Shown here: in pieces, positions 24,202 to 32,868 of the stretch | How positions within the stretch are numbered: position 1 is the first letter of the stretch | How the letters are laid out: each line of letters opens with the position of its first letter | NCBI GenBank assembly: GCA_037137455.1 | Contig: JBAXKG010000008.1 | Span: 1-64,000 of the forward strand | Length of the DNA stretch: 64,000 nt | Reading direction: 5' to 3' | Origin: CAIVAT01 sp037137455 | GTDB lineage: Bacteria > Bacteroidota > Bacteroidia > Bacteroidales > FEN-979 | The notes under the pieces: generated by a model | The model's input: the letters and a program-made list of their open reading frames with translations, nothing else | Told to the model about the DNA's origin: nothing | Databases searched by the model: none | Translations under genes and position numbers: made by a program

Positions 24202-26132
24202 CCGCGTTTCTTGGCCATATCTTCAAGTCGCTTCTGGAAACCTGATTTCTTCACTGTTTTTTTCTTGTTGGCTTCGATCTGGGCGTGGAGTTTTTTCTCA
24301 TCAAGGGTTAACTTGATGATGTAAATCTGTGCAAAAGTGAGCAGGTTGGCCAAAAGATAATAATAACTTAAACCTGATGAATAGTCATTGAACCAGAAAA
24401 GGAACATAATCGGCATAAGGTACATCATGGTTTTCATCCCGGGCATTTGTGTTTGCTGTGAACCCATCATCTGCTCATTCACCTTGGTATAAAGCACACT
24501 CGAAATCGTCATCAGCAGTGCAAATAAACTCACATGGTCGCCATAGTATGGAATTGTAAATCCATTTGGAAAGGTCCAGATTGAATCGTAGGATGAAAGG
24601 TCCTTTGCCCATAGAAAAGCCTGTTGCCGGAGTTCAATGGAGGATGGAAAGAAGCGGAACATCGCGATCAGGATGGGCATCTGCAGCAACAGGGGGATAC
24701 AACCGGCCATCGGGTTCACCCCGGCCTTTTTGTATAACTCCATCGTAGCCGATTGCTTTTTCATTGCATCTTCCTTTTTGGGGAATTTTTTGTTCAATTC
24801 ATCGATTTCAGGTTTTAGCACCTTCATCTTTGCCGATGATTTGTAGGTTTTGAATGCGATGGGGAACAAAAGAATCTTTAGAAGTATTGTCAGGATAAGA
24901 ATGATAATGCCATAATTCCAACCAAAGTTTCCAAAAAAAGTGAATACAGGGATTACCGCGTATATGTTAATCCAGGCCATTAGAAAGAAACCCCATCCGA
25001 GTGGTATAAGCTTCTCAAGATCATGGCGATATTTTTTTAAGCCGTAATATTGGTTTGGGCCAAAATACATCGACATTGAAATCTCCTTGTTTTCTGTGGG
25101 AATAAAAGGAATTCCAAGTTCGGCTGCCATTGTTTTAAGATATTGGTTCCCACCGGGAAGAGTGGCAACCCGCAGCTTTGGCTCACTAAAAAATTCATCT
25201 GCAATCAGGGTACTCGAAAAGAATTGCTGATTGAAAGAGACCCATTTGATTTTTTCGTTTTTCAGGTATTTTTCTTCATCGCTGGATTCAGAAAGATTAT
25301 TTACCTTATCCTCCAAAAATTTGAAATAAACCCCGGTGGTCATCCGCTCCATGTTAAGGCTTTTTTCCTGACGTTTCAGGTTTTCATTCCAGTTTAGGAC
25401 CAGGTATTTTGTTGAAGGGTCAACCACATCGGCCATGTTTACAAACCTGACTTTGTAACGGAGCATATATTCATCTCCTTTAACGGAATAGATGAATTCA
25501 ATGTATTTACCGGGATCGGGTATTGTATCAGAAGTTGCAACATAGAGCCTCATTCCAAATTGAACAGAATCTTTTCCCGTAACTCTTACAATTGGTTTTC
25601 CCTGATTTTTAACATCGGGCCAGAATGGCTGAAAGTAGAGTTTATTGGTATTTATGATTCTGTTGTTGGCAAAAAAGGAGAAGCCGAATTGTAATGAATC
25701 TTTATCCAATAATACCAGAGGGCGTTTGTCCCAGGTAAGGAAATTTTTGAGTTCGACCCGGGCTATTTTTCCGCCCCTGGAGGCGATTTTAAGTTTGAAC
25801 ACATCGTTTTCAATAGTGAACGAGGTATCTTTCCCGACAGCAGCATTTGCAAACACGCCCAGTTCATCCTTCATTGTGAGGCGCAAAACCGTAAGGGAAT
25901 CGAGTTTCTGACCCGATGCAAGCACCTTCTCTTTTTGTTTGGCCATTTCAATCGCTCTTTCTCTTGCAAAGGCTTTGATGTCAGAATCGCGCTTAGCCTG
26001 GCTGGCGATATAACTGGAGTCTGCTTTATGCTTCATCTGAAGCTGTTGATCTGGCGAAGGACTCATCAGGTAACTGTAAATGATGAAAATCCCGAAAATC
26101 AGGACGAGTCCGATAATAGTATTTCTATTCAT
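24183..26132 (-). CDS. yidC: Membrane protein insertase YidC, 649 aa
   Basis: An N-terminal signal-anchor (IIGLVLIFGIFIIYSYLMSP) is followed by a long periplasmic beta domain (about residues 75-370). The conserved 60KD_IMP core has helices from about residue 375 (WGFFLMAWINIYAVIPVFTFF, KMKVLKPEIDELNKKFPKKE, YKKAGVNPMAGCIPLLLQMP) and a basic tail (AQIEANKKKTVKKSGFQKRL) that contacts ribosomes. It inserts proteins into the inner membrane alone or with Sec. It lies 42 bp after pyrG in the pyrG-yidC order usual for Bacteroidota. Confidence 0.97.
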   Translation of the reverse strand: MNRNTIIGLVLIFGIFIIYSYLMSPSPDQQLQMKHKADSSYIASQAKRDSDIKAFARERAIEMAKQKEKVLASGQKLDSLTVLRLTMKDELGVFANAAVGKDTSFTIENDVFKLKIASRGGKIARVELKNFLTWDKRPLVLLDKDSLQFGFSFFANNRIINTNKLYFQPFWPDVKNQGKPIVRVTGKDSVQFGMRLYVATSDTIPDPGKYIEFIYSVKGDEYMLRYKVRFVNMADVVDPSTKYLVLNWNENLKRQEKSLNMERMTTGVYFKFLEDKVNNLSESSDEEKYLKNEKIKWVSFNQQFFSSTLIADEFFSEPKLRVATLPGGNQYLKTMAAELGIPFIPTENKEISMSMYFGPNQYYGLKKYRHDLEKLIPLGWGFFLMAWINIYAVIPVFTFFGNFGWNYGIIILILTILLKILLFPIAFKTYKSSAKMKVLKPEIDELNKKFPKKEDAMKKQSATMELYKKAGVNPMAGCIPLLLQMPILIAMFRFFPSSIELRQQAFLWAKDLSSYDSIWTFPNGFTIPYYGDHVSLFALLMTISSVLYTKVNEQMMGSQQTQMPGMKTMMYLMPIMFLFWFNDYSSGLSYYYLLANLLTFAQIYIIKLTLDEKKLHAQIEANKKKTVKKSGFQKRLEDMAKKRGYPVKK

Positions 26133-26174
26133 AGCTGGTGTTGGAAAAATGAGTGCAAAGTTACAAAATTGTCA

Positions 26175-27785
26175 TTATCTGTCAGCGTATTCCTTTGCAG
26201 CTTTTACAAAACTTACAAAAAGTGGATGTGGACGAGCCACTGTGCTCTTATATTCGGGATGGAACTGCACCCCGACAAACCATGGGTGATCTTCGAGTTC
26301 CATGATCTCAATGAGATTATCCTTCTGGTTCAGGCCAACAGGTTTCAAACCTGCCTTGGTGTAGGCTTCAATATATTCGTTGTTGAATTCAAAGCGGTGA
26401 CGATGCCGTTCCGATATATTTTCCTGTTTATAAACTTCGAAAGCTTTTGAGTCCATTTTCAGTTTACAAGGATATGACCCCAGACGCATTGTGCCGCCTA
26501 AACCGGAGATTTTCTTTTGCATCTCCATCATGTCGATCACCGGAAAAGCGGTACTCTTATTAAATTCGGTGGAATGGGCCCCTTTGAAGCCCAGCACATT
26601 ACGACCAAATTCAATAACAGCACATTGCATGCCCAGGCAAATTCCAAAGAATGGAATCTTCTGTTCCCTTGCAAATCTGATGGCTGCAATTTTACCTTCG
26701 ATCCCCCGCTCGCCAAAACCGGGAGCTACAAGTATACCATCCAGTTGTCCCAGTTTTTCAGCTACATTCGATGCATCAATGAACTCCGAATGAAAAGTTT
26801 GTACCTTAACATGTACGCCATTGATACTTCCGGCATGAATAAAAGATTCATTGATTGATTTATATGCATCCTTCAGTTCAACATATTTTCCGACAAGGCC
26901 TATATTTACTTCGCTTGAGGGATGTTTTAGTGCATATAAAAACTGCTCCCAGTCGGCCAGATCAGGCTCCTGGTCGCATGGCATATTGGCCTTCTTCAGA
27001 ATTTCCATGTCCAGGTTTTCCTGCCGCATCAGGATGGGTACATCATAGATTGATTCAGCATCAATGCATTCAATGACTGATGTAGGGCTGACGTTGCAAA
27101 ACAGGGCAATCTTGTTGCGTATTCCTTCGGAGAGGTGCTTCTCGGTACGGCATACGATAATATCGGGCTGAACTCCCGATTCCAGCAATGTTTTTACCGA
27201 GTGCTGTGTAGGTTTTGTTTTTAGCTCACCGGCTGCTGCAAGATACGGCACCAGCGTAAGATGAACCACAACGCAATCTTGTCCAAGCTCCCATCTCATC
27301 TGACGAACAGCTTCAATAAACGGCAGCGATTCGATGTCGCCCACGGTACCGCCGATCTCAGTTATGATAAAATCATAATCGCCCCGGTTGGCAAGCAACT
27401 TTATGCGATATTTTATTTCATCGGTGATGTGCGGAATCACCTGTACTGTTTCGCCAAGGTATTCGCCCTGGCGTTCCTTTGTGATAACCGACTGATAAAT
27501 CACTCCGGTTGTAACATTGTTGGCCTGAGATGTAGGCACATTCGAAAATCTTTCATAATGGCCAAGGTCAAGGTCTGTCTCAGCGCCATCCTCGGTCACA
27601 AAACATTCTCCGTGTTCATATGGGTTCAGAGTTCCCGGATCAATATTGATATACGGATCGAGTTTTTGAATCGTTACGGTAAACCCGCGTGCAACAAGCA
27701 ATTTTGCAATCGATGAGGATATGATCCCTTTACCCAATGATGAGGTTACGCCGCCAGTGACGAATATGTACTTGGTTTTGGACAT
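26175..27785 (-). CDS. pyrG: CTP synthase, 536 aa
   Basis: The N-terminal amidoligase domain carries KYIFVTGGVTSSLGKGIISS (ATP/UTP site), DPYINIDPGTLNPYEHGECF, and EIGGTVGDIESLPFIEA. The C-terminal class I glutaminase has the nucleophile Cys in FFGICLGMQCAV and the His/Glu pair in GVQFHPEYKS. It converts UTP, ATP and glutamine to CTP. The length is standard. It is first in pyrG-yidC and is preceded by a promoter-like box. Confidence 0.98.
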   Translation of the reverse strand: MSKTKYIFVTGGVTSSLGKGIISSSIAKLLVARGFTVTIQKLDPYINIDPGTLNPYEHGECFVTEDGAETDLDLGHYERFSNVPTSQANNVTTGVIYQSVITKERQGEYLGETVQVIPHITDEIKYRIKLLANRGDYDFIITEIGGTVGDIESLPFIEAVRQMRWELGQDCVVVHLTLVPYLAAAGELKTKPTQHSVKTLLESGVQPDIIVCRTEKHLSEGIRNKIALFCNVSPTSVIECIDAESIYDVPILMRQENLDMEILKKANMPCDQEPDLADWEQFLYALKHPSSEVNIGLVGKYVELKDAYKSINESFIHAGSINGVHVKVQTFHSEFIDASNVAEKLGQLDGILVAPGFGERGIEGKIAAIRFAREQKIPFFGICLGMQCAVIEFGRNVLGFKGAHSTEFNKSTAFPVIDMMEMQKKISGLGGTMRLGSYPCKLKMDSKAFEVYKQENISERHRHRFEFNNEYIEAYTKAGLKPVGLNQKDNLIEIMELEDHPWFVGVQFHPEYKSTVARPHPLFVSFVKAAKEYADR

Positions 27786-27816
27786 GAAAAATAAATTAAT
27801 AAGGACGGTCCCGGTA

Positions 27817-27824
27817 CAAAATTA
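27817..27824 (-). promoter_or_regulatory. Predicted pyrG promoter (-7 box)
   Basis: The minus strand reads TAATTTTG, a TAnnTTTG match, 31 bases before the pyrG ATG. No convincing -33 element. Confidence 0.45.
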
Positions 27825-27838
27825 CGGTAAATATATAC

Positions 27839-27872
27839 AATTTTACGATTTGGGATTTACAATTTGCAAATT
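27839..27872. repeat. Intergenic low-complexity word related to those at 13596 and 19308
   Basis: The segment is built from degenerate ATTTACGATTT/GATTTACAATTTGCAA words. The same vocabulary occurs at 13596-13615 and, on the opposite strand, at 19308-19333. Confidence 0.5.
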
Positions 27873-27880
27873 GCCCTTTG

Positions 27881-28684
27881 TCATCCCATACTGATGCGGC
27901 GTTTAATTGCGAGGATTTCAGAGGCAATCTCCTCGATCGGTTTGTTTGTTACCTGAATCACCGGCCATTCAAAGCGATCAAAAATATTTTGGGCCCAATT
28001 GAGCTCTTTTCTGACAAAATCGACAGAGGAATATTCGCCGGTAGCTCCACCCAGGTACTGTTGTCTGGCAAGGCGGAGGCTCGAAAGATCGTGGGGTTGT
28101 GTCATTAATCCATACACACTGCCATAGGGCATTTTCGAAAGTGAACCAGGAAGTTCGATGCCCATGACAATAGGATAATTTGCCACAAACCAACCTTTAA
28201 ATGCAAGATAAATACTAAGCGGCGTTTTGAAGGTTCGCGAAACACCAACAAGGACAATTTCAGCTTTTTCATATTCCTCATCGCGCTGCCCGTCATCGTG
28301 GTTAAAAGCAAACTGCATTGAATCAATACGTTTGAAATATTCCTTATTCAAAGAAAAAAACAGTCCCGGCTCCCCGGTGGGTGAATCGGCAAAATAGTTT
28401 GAGAGTCGCGACAGGAGAGGCCCCATCAGGTCGATTGCATCAATGTTGTGAATGCGGCTTATCCTGACCATTTCACCACGAAGTGATTCAGACACCAGGG
28501 TATGCACTATAAACCCTTTTTGCATGGCAACCTCGGAAACAATCTTTTCTATCTGAATTTCAGAGCGAACATCTCCCCGATGTATGATCTCGACCGCTGC
28601 CCCTGGAAACTGCGTGAGCGCTGCCATCAATGTTTGTTCGGCCGTGCGCCCTGTGCCATCGGAAACGACAAATATTTTATTCAT
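27881..28684 (-). CDS. ppsR: PPDK/PEP synthase regulatory kinase-pyrophosphorylase (DUF299), 267 aa
   Basis: The bifunctional ADP/Pi-dependent regulatory family begins with IFVVSDGTGRTAEQTLMAAL. The P-loop-like motif is GVSRTFKTPLSIYLAFKG, where the family usually has Ser or Gly in place of this Phe. The tail has NYPIVMGIELPGSL and SVDFVRKELNWAQ. It phosphorylates and dephosphorylates a threonine near the catalytic His of pyruvate phosphate dikinase or PEP synthase. The name does not separate those two targets, and neither is in the window. Located between pyrG and gap, it fits control of the PEP/pyruvate node. Confidence 0.9.
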   Translation of the reverse strand: MNKIFVVSDGTGRTAEQTLMAALTQFPGAAVEIIHRGDVRSEIQIEKIVSEVAMQKGFIVHTLVSESLRGEMVRISRIHNIDAIDLMGPLLSRLSNYFADSPTGEPGLFFSLNKEYFKRIDSMQFAFNHDDGQRDEEYEKAEIVLVGVSRTFKTPLSIYLAFKGWFVANYPIVMGIELPGSLSKMPYGSVYGLMTQPHDLSSLRLARQQYLGGATGEYSSVDFVRKELNWAQNIFDRFEWPVIQVTNKPIEEIASEILAIKRRISMG

Positions 28685-28769
28685 AGTTGGGAATTACAGT
28701 GGATAAAACTATTACTTTTATTTATTCCTGGCAAAATTATTTCCAGTTTTTTACTATCATTTAAATCCT

Positions 28770-28777
28770 TAATTTTG
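28770..28777 (+). promoter_or_regulatory. Predicted gap promoter (-7 box)
   Basis: TAATTTTG matches TAnnTTTG and ends 43 bases before the gap ATG. A T-rich run at 28747-28752 stands near the -33 position. Confidence 0.45.
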
Positions 28778-28820
28778 TCACCTTAAATGAAGTAATTTAT
28801 TCTAAATAAAAAACATCAAA

Positions 28821-29825
28821 ATGGGAACAATCAAAGTTGGAATTAACGGATTCGGGCGCATAGGCCGCCTCACTTACCGTGCACTGCTCGAAAAAAACAA
28901 TGTTGAAGTCGTAGCAATCAATGACCTCACCGATGCCAAGACCCTGGCCCATCTTTTAAAATATGATTCTATTCATGGAAAATTTCCAGGCGAAGTTAAA
29001 GTGGATGGTGACAGTTTGGTCGTTAATGGAAAAAAATTCAGGGTAATGGCCGAGAAAGATCCTGCAAATTTGCCCTGGAGCGCTCTCGGAGTTGAAATTG
29101 TGATCGAATGTACAGGTATATTCCGTACACGGGAAAAATTGAGCAAACATCTTACTGCAGGCGCAAAAAAGGTATTATTATCTGTCCCTTCTGATAGCAA
29201 AGATGATGTAGATGCCACCATCGTACTTGGGGTTAACGACAATACCCTGACACCTGAAATGAAATTGATCTCCAATGCTTCATGCACCACTAACTGCCTT
29301 GCCCCTATTGCCAAAGTATTGAACGACAGTTTTGGCATAAAAAAAGGGCTGATGAATACCATTCACAGTTATACAAACGATCAGATTATTCTGGATGCCC
29401 CGCATAAAGATCTTCGCAGGGCAAGGGCAGCAGCTGTTTCCATTATCCCCACAAAAACCGGAGCTGCAAAAGCTATTGGCCTGGTTATTCCTGAGCTCGA
29501 AGGTAAAATGGATGGATTTGCAGTGCGCGTTCCAACCCCGGATGCCTCTATCGTTGACCTCACTTGCGAATTGAACAGAGATGTTACCAGGGATGAAATC
29601 CATGCAGCTATGAAAACCGCAGCTGATGGCCCAATGAAAGGCGTTCTGCAGTATCTGAATGAACCCCTTGTAAGCTGCGACATTATTGGCAATTCACATT
29701 CATCGATTTACGATTCGGAACTTACAAAGGTTATAGGAGGAAATCTGGTAAAAGTAATTTCATGGTATGACAATGAATACGGTTACTCGTGTCGGCTCGC
29801 CGACCTGGTAATGAAAATGGGATAA
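28821..29825 (+). CDS. gap: Glyceraldehyde-3-phosphate dehydrogenase, type I, 334 aa
   Basis: It has an N-terminal Rossmann NAD-binding fold (VGINGFGRIGRLTYRALLEK) and the catalytic cysteine C155 in SNASCTTNCLAPIAK, with HSYTNDQ and RRARAAAVSIIPTKTGAAKA as usual. The end, SWYDNEYGYSCRLADLVMKM, is canonical. It catalyses glycolytic oxidation of G3P to 1,3-bisphosphoglycerate. A hybrid sensor kinase gene follows after one base, so the two are surely co-transcribed. Confidence 0.98.
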   Translation: MGTIKVGINGFGRIGRLTYRALLEKNNVEVVAINDLTDAKTLAHLLKYDSIHGKFPGEVKVDGDSLVVNGKKFRVMAEKDPANLPWSALGVEIVIECTGIFRTREKLSKHLTAGAKKVLLSVPSDSKDDVDATIVLGVNDNTLTPEMKLISNASCTTNCLAPIAKVLNDSFGIKKGLMNTIHSYTNDQIILDAPHKDLRRARAAAVSIIPTKTGAAKAIGLVIPELEGKMDGFAVRVPTPDASIVDLTCELNRDVTRDEIHAAMKTAADGPMKGVLQYLNEPLVSCDIIGNSHSSIYDSELTKVIGGNLVKVISWYDNEYGYSCRLADLVMKMG

Positions 29826-29826
29826 C

Positions 29827-31092
29827 ATGAGCCATTTTTTCAGACATGGTGAAATAGAAGGTTACATTATGGTGGTGGAAGATTCCCTGATGGAAGCCAC
29901 CATGTTGAAACATCTGCTAAAGCAGCATGGATATAAAGTGAAAGTTTACCATGAAGGCGCCGAAGCATTTAGCGCTGCGTCAGTCAACATTCCAATGCTC
30001 ATCATATCTGATGTTTTAATGCCTGTAATGGATGGGTACGAATTCTGCGAGAAGCTGAAATCAACGCCAAAACTGATGGAAGTTCCCATCATTCTGCTAA
30101 CATCTTTGCAGGATCCGCTGGATATCATTCATGGATTACAGGCTGGCGCCGATAATTTCATCACTAAACCCTTTGAATCAAAGTATCTCCTGTCGCGTGT
30201 CAATTATTTGCTCGCCAACCGTGAGTTACGCAGTGCAGGCAATACCGATCTGGTACTTGAGATCATGTTCAAAGGCAATAAATATGCGATAAATTCAGAA
30301 AGAAAACAGATCCTTGATTTGCTGCTTTCGGTTTATGAAACATCAATCGAACAAAACAAGGCGTTAATTGATGCGCAAAAGCAACTACAACAAGCAAATG
30401 AGCACCTTGCAAATGCCAACAGTGATCTGGAATCCTTCTCATACACTATCTCACACGATTTGCGTACCCCACTGAACCACATAAGCGTCAGCACTCAACT
30501 TATTCAACAAAGGCATGAAAAAGAATTCAATGAAGAAGATAACTCATATCTGAATACAATTCTTACAACAGTGCGTTCGATGGCAGATATGATCAGCGAC
30601 CTTCTTCAATTCTCACGTTCAGGCAATATTAAAGTTGACCATAAGAAGGTTGATCTCACCGATCTGACGAAAAAAGTGATAGAATGGACCTGCCAGGACA
30701 ATCCTGACAGAAAGATAAAATTTGTTGTGGAGGAGGGCATTTTTATCTCAGGTGATTCAAGCCTTTTGATGGTTGTTATGAAAAACCTGCTGAGTAATGC
30801 ATGGAAGTACACTATGTATACTGCTGATTCTGAGGTACATGTCGGTACTCAAAAAAACGATGATTATACAATAGTGTTTGTAAAGGATAATGGCGCGGGG
30901 TTCGATGCAAACCAGGCAGGTAATCTTTTCACTCCTTTTGTGCGGCTTCACTCACAGGATGATTTTCCCGGGACAGGTGTTGGGCTTTCGACGGTCCGGC
31001 GGATTATCGAAAGGCATGGGGGAAAGATTTGGGCAACTGGAAAAGTTGGGCATGGCGCAACATTTTTCTTCAAAATTCCGAAGGAGTTATAA
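29827..31092 (+). CDS. Hybrid response regulator-histidine kinase (REC-HisKA-HATPase), 421 aa
   Basis: The receiver domain comes first (about residues 12-130; D62 in IISDVLMPVMDGYEF, K in FITKPFESKYLL). A coiled-coil linker follows (about residues 165-205; ALIDAQKQLQQANEHLANAN), then HisKA with H210 in SYTISHDLRTPLNHI and an HATPase domain with N-box MKNLLSNAWKYT, G1 VKDNGAGFD and G2 GTGVGLSTVRRI. No membrane segment or sensor domain is seen, so it is cytoplasmic and takes its signal through REC. The block resembles the kinase part of phytochrome-type and Che-like hybrids. It starts one base after gap and is followed by a clear terminator, making gap plus this kinase one unit. Confidence 0.9.
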   Translation: MSHFFRHGEIEGYIMVVEDSLMEATMLKHLLKQHGYKVKVYHEGAEAFSAASVNIPMLIISDVLMPVMDGYEFCEKLKSTPKLMEVPIILLTSLQDPLDIIHGLQAGADNFITKPFESKYLLSRVNYLLANRELRSAGNTDLVLEIMFKGNKYAINSERKQILDLLLSVYETSIEQNKALIDAQKQLQQANEHLANANSDLESFSYTISHDLRTPLNHISVSTQLIQQRHEKEFNEEDNSYLNTILTTVRSMADMISDLLQFSRSGNIKVDHKKVDLTDLTKKVIEWTCQDNPDRKIKFVVEEGIFISGDSSLLMVVMKNLLSNAWKYTMYTADSEVHVGTQKNDDYTIVFVKDNGAGFDANQAGNLFTPFVRLHSQDDFPGTGVGLSTVRRIIERHGGKIWATGKVGHGATFFFKIPKEL

Positions 31093-31124
31093 GTGAATTA
31101 TCAGACAATTTCATTTAAAAATTG

Positions 31125-31151
31125 GCCGTCCTGATTCACGACGGCTTTTTT
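31125..31151 (+). terminator. Rho-independent terminator after the gap-kinase unit
   Basis: GCCGTC at 31125-31130, a 9-base loop, GACGGC at 31140-31145 and six T at 31146-31151. It lies 33 bases past the kinase stop. Confidence 0.8.
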
Positions 31152-31163
31152 CATCCTTAAACC

Positions 31164-31268
31164 ATGGAGTCAATTAAAGAGATTTTTAAAATCGGTTATG
31201 GCCCCACTATGGAGCATTTTCTTGGTCTCACTTGTGATCCACTGCTTGGCCTGGGGATAAGGGAATGA
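31164..31268 (+). pseudogene. Possible N-terminal remnant of L-serine ammonia-lyase
   Basis: A 34-codon frame reads MESIKEIFKIGYGPTMEHFL and then loses resemblance before TGA at 31266-31268. The opening matches the typical start of L-serine dehydratase (MxSIKEIyxIGxGPSSSHTMGP) up to the first GP, after which the SSSHTMGP substrate/Fe-S motif is gone. The rest of the gene is missing. It sits just after a terminator and before decayed TGAC-type repeats (31274-31302), as a deletion scar would. It could be chance similarity. Confidence 0.35.
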
Positions 31269-31344
31269 TTTGGGAATGACGAATGACCAGTGACAAATGA
31301 AAGTGATCTATATTCAATTCGTAGTTTTTTAATATTAATGCCCC

Positions 31345-32772
31345 TTGATATCAGGACTCACCAAATATTTCAAACAAAATTTAATTTTCCTTCTGCTGAG
31401 CGCTTATGCCATCGCGGGGATCCTGACCATTGTATTTTTTGATGGTACCGGCGATAGCGGCGACAGTATCATGCATTATCTTTTTGCCAGGTACGCGCCG
31501 GTACATCCTGAACTTTACTTTGATCATTGGGCAAAGCCGGTGTTTGTGCTTATCAGCTCGCCATTCGCTCAATTCGGGTTTAATGGCATGAAATTGTTCA
31601 ATCTCTCTGTTTCAATCCTTACATTTTATCTCACCTATCTGACCAGCAGATCATTACAAATGTCAAATACATTTTTATCTGTCATTTTCCTGATCTTTAT
31701 GCCACTTTATTACATTCTGACATTTTCAGGACTTACCGAACCCCTCTTTGCCATGTTTCTGATCGGGGCGATTTACCTGGCAATAAACCGTAAATATTTT
31801 GCGACTGCCGTTGTTGTTTCACTTATACCTTTTGTGCGGGCCGAAGGGTTGATAATAATTATCGTGTTTGGATGCTGGTTTCTGATAAATAAACAATGGA
31901 GATATCTGCCATTGCTGTTGGCCGGGCATGTAGTTTATTCTTTAGCCGGGTATTTTGTTTATAATGATTTTTTTTGGATTTTCAGCAAGTTGCCATATGC
32001 AACCCTCGAGCCGAAATACGGTAGCGGCCCATTGCTTCATTTTGTAGTCCAGCTTAATTATGTGATTGGGATTCCCCTCTACTTCTTATTCATAGCAGGG
32101 ATTTTGAGTTATCCATGGCACTGGATCAAAGGAAATATGAATTTGTCGCGTGAAGAGATAATCCTTATTTTTCTGGGATTTTTTCTCTTTTTTATTGCCC
32201 ATTCATTATTCTGGTATTTCGGAATTTTTAATTCAATGGGATTAAAACGTGTGCTGCTCGGCATTGCCCCACTTATAAGTTTGATTGCCCTGAGAGGTTA
32301 TAATTTTCTTTTCGGTGAACTCTTTATCCGATATAAGCTGGCCGGTAACATCTCAGGAATCCTGTTTGTTTTCTATTTGGTTATTTTTCCTTTTAGCGGC
32401 AACCGTGCCTCCGTCAACTGGAAAAAGGATATGAAGCTTACAAGGGAACAAACAATGGCCAAAGCAGTCTCTGCTTACATCAGGGAACATCCTGTGCCGC
32501 CACGAAATAAATTTTTATATACCCACCCATATCTGAGCGAAGTGATGAACATCGACCATTTTGATGTTTCACGCCGGAAGGATCTGAATTTGCAAAACCT
32601 GGCTCAATTGGAACCGGGTGATAAGGTTATTTGGGACAACTGGTTTGCATTAGTAGAAACCAGGATCACACTCGACAAGCTTCTCGCGACAACCGGGTTG
32701 ATGCGTGCAATCGACTACTCATCAAATGATAGCGATCGTGAGATCAGGTTTGTCATTTTCAGAAAAGAATAA
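31345..32772 (+). CDS. Multi-pass membrane protein, GT-C-type glycosyltransferase-like, 475 aa
   Basis: About ten to eleven hydrophobic helices occur, with an acidic first extracytoplasmic loop (FFDGTGDSGDSIMHYLFARY) and a soluble C-terminal tail of about 95 residues. The acidic loop after helix 1, repeated loops with FARYAPVHPELYFDHWAKP, and the size are typical of GT-C lipid-linked-sugar transferases, but no exact family signature is read, so the activity is inferred. The only usable start is TTG at 31345: a stop (TAA at 31336-31338) lies just upstream in frame, and the first in-frame ATG is inside the first loop. It stands alone between the gap unit and deaD. Confidence 0.65.
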   Translation: MISGLTKYFKQNLIFLLLSAYAIAGILTIVFFDGTGDSGDSIMHYLFARYAPVHPELYFDHWAKPVFVLISSPFAQFGFNGMKLFNLSVSILTFYLTYLTSRSLQMSNTFLSVIFLIFMPLYYILTFSGLTEPLFAMFLIGAIYLAINRKYFATAVVVSLIPFVRAEGLIIIIVFGCWFLINKQWRYLPLLLAGHVVYSLAGYFVYNDFFWIFSKLPYATLEPKYGSGPLLHFVVQLNYVIGIPLYFLFIAGILSYPWHWIKGNMNLSREEIILIFLGFFLFFIAHSLFWYFGIFNSMGLKRVLLGIAPLISLIALRGYNFLFGELFIRYKLAGNISGILFVFYLVIFPFSGNRASVNWKKDMKLTREQTMAKAVSAYIREHPVPPRNKFLYTHPYLSEVMNIDHFDVSRRKDLNLQNLAQLEPGDKVIWDNWFALVETRITLDKLLATTGLMRAIDYSSNDSDREIRFVIFRKE

Positions 32773-32781
32773 AAAAAGCTG

Positions 32782-32789
32782 TACCTTTG
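32782..32789 (+). promoter_or_regulatory. Predicted deaD promoter (-7 box)
   Basis: TACCTTTG matches TAnnTTTG; TTTC at 32757-32760 lies at the -33 position with a 21-bp spacer. The expected 5' leader is about 70-75 bases. Confidence 0.55.
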
Positions 32790-32790
32790 C

Positions 32791-32828
32791 CGCCGGCGCC
32801 GCCCATTTATCAGGTTTTACCTGGTTTT
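32791..32828 (+). promoter_or_regulatory. Structured 5' leader of the DEAD-box helicase gene
   Basis: A GC-rich block with the GGCGCC palindrome (about 32791-32803) is followed by a compact hairpin, CAGGT (32811-32815), TTT loop, ACCTG (32819-32823), then TTTT. Both lie between the predicted transcription start and the ATG at 32869. Leaders of cold-inducible helicase genes are often structured and autoregulated, so this may be a control element or an attenuator. Confidence 0.4.
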
Positions 32829-32868
32829 AGCATACTCCGGAAATCTGAAAAGCACAAAAAAAAATTAC

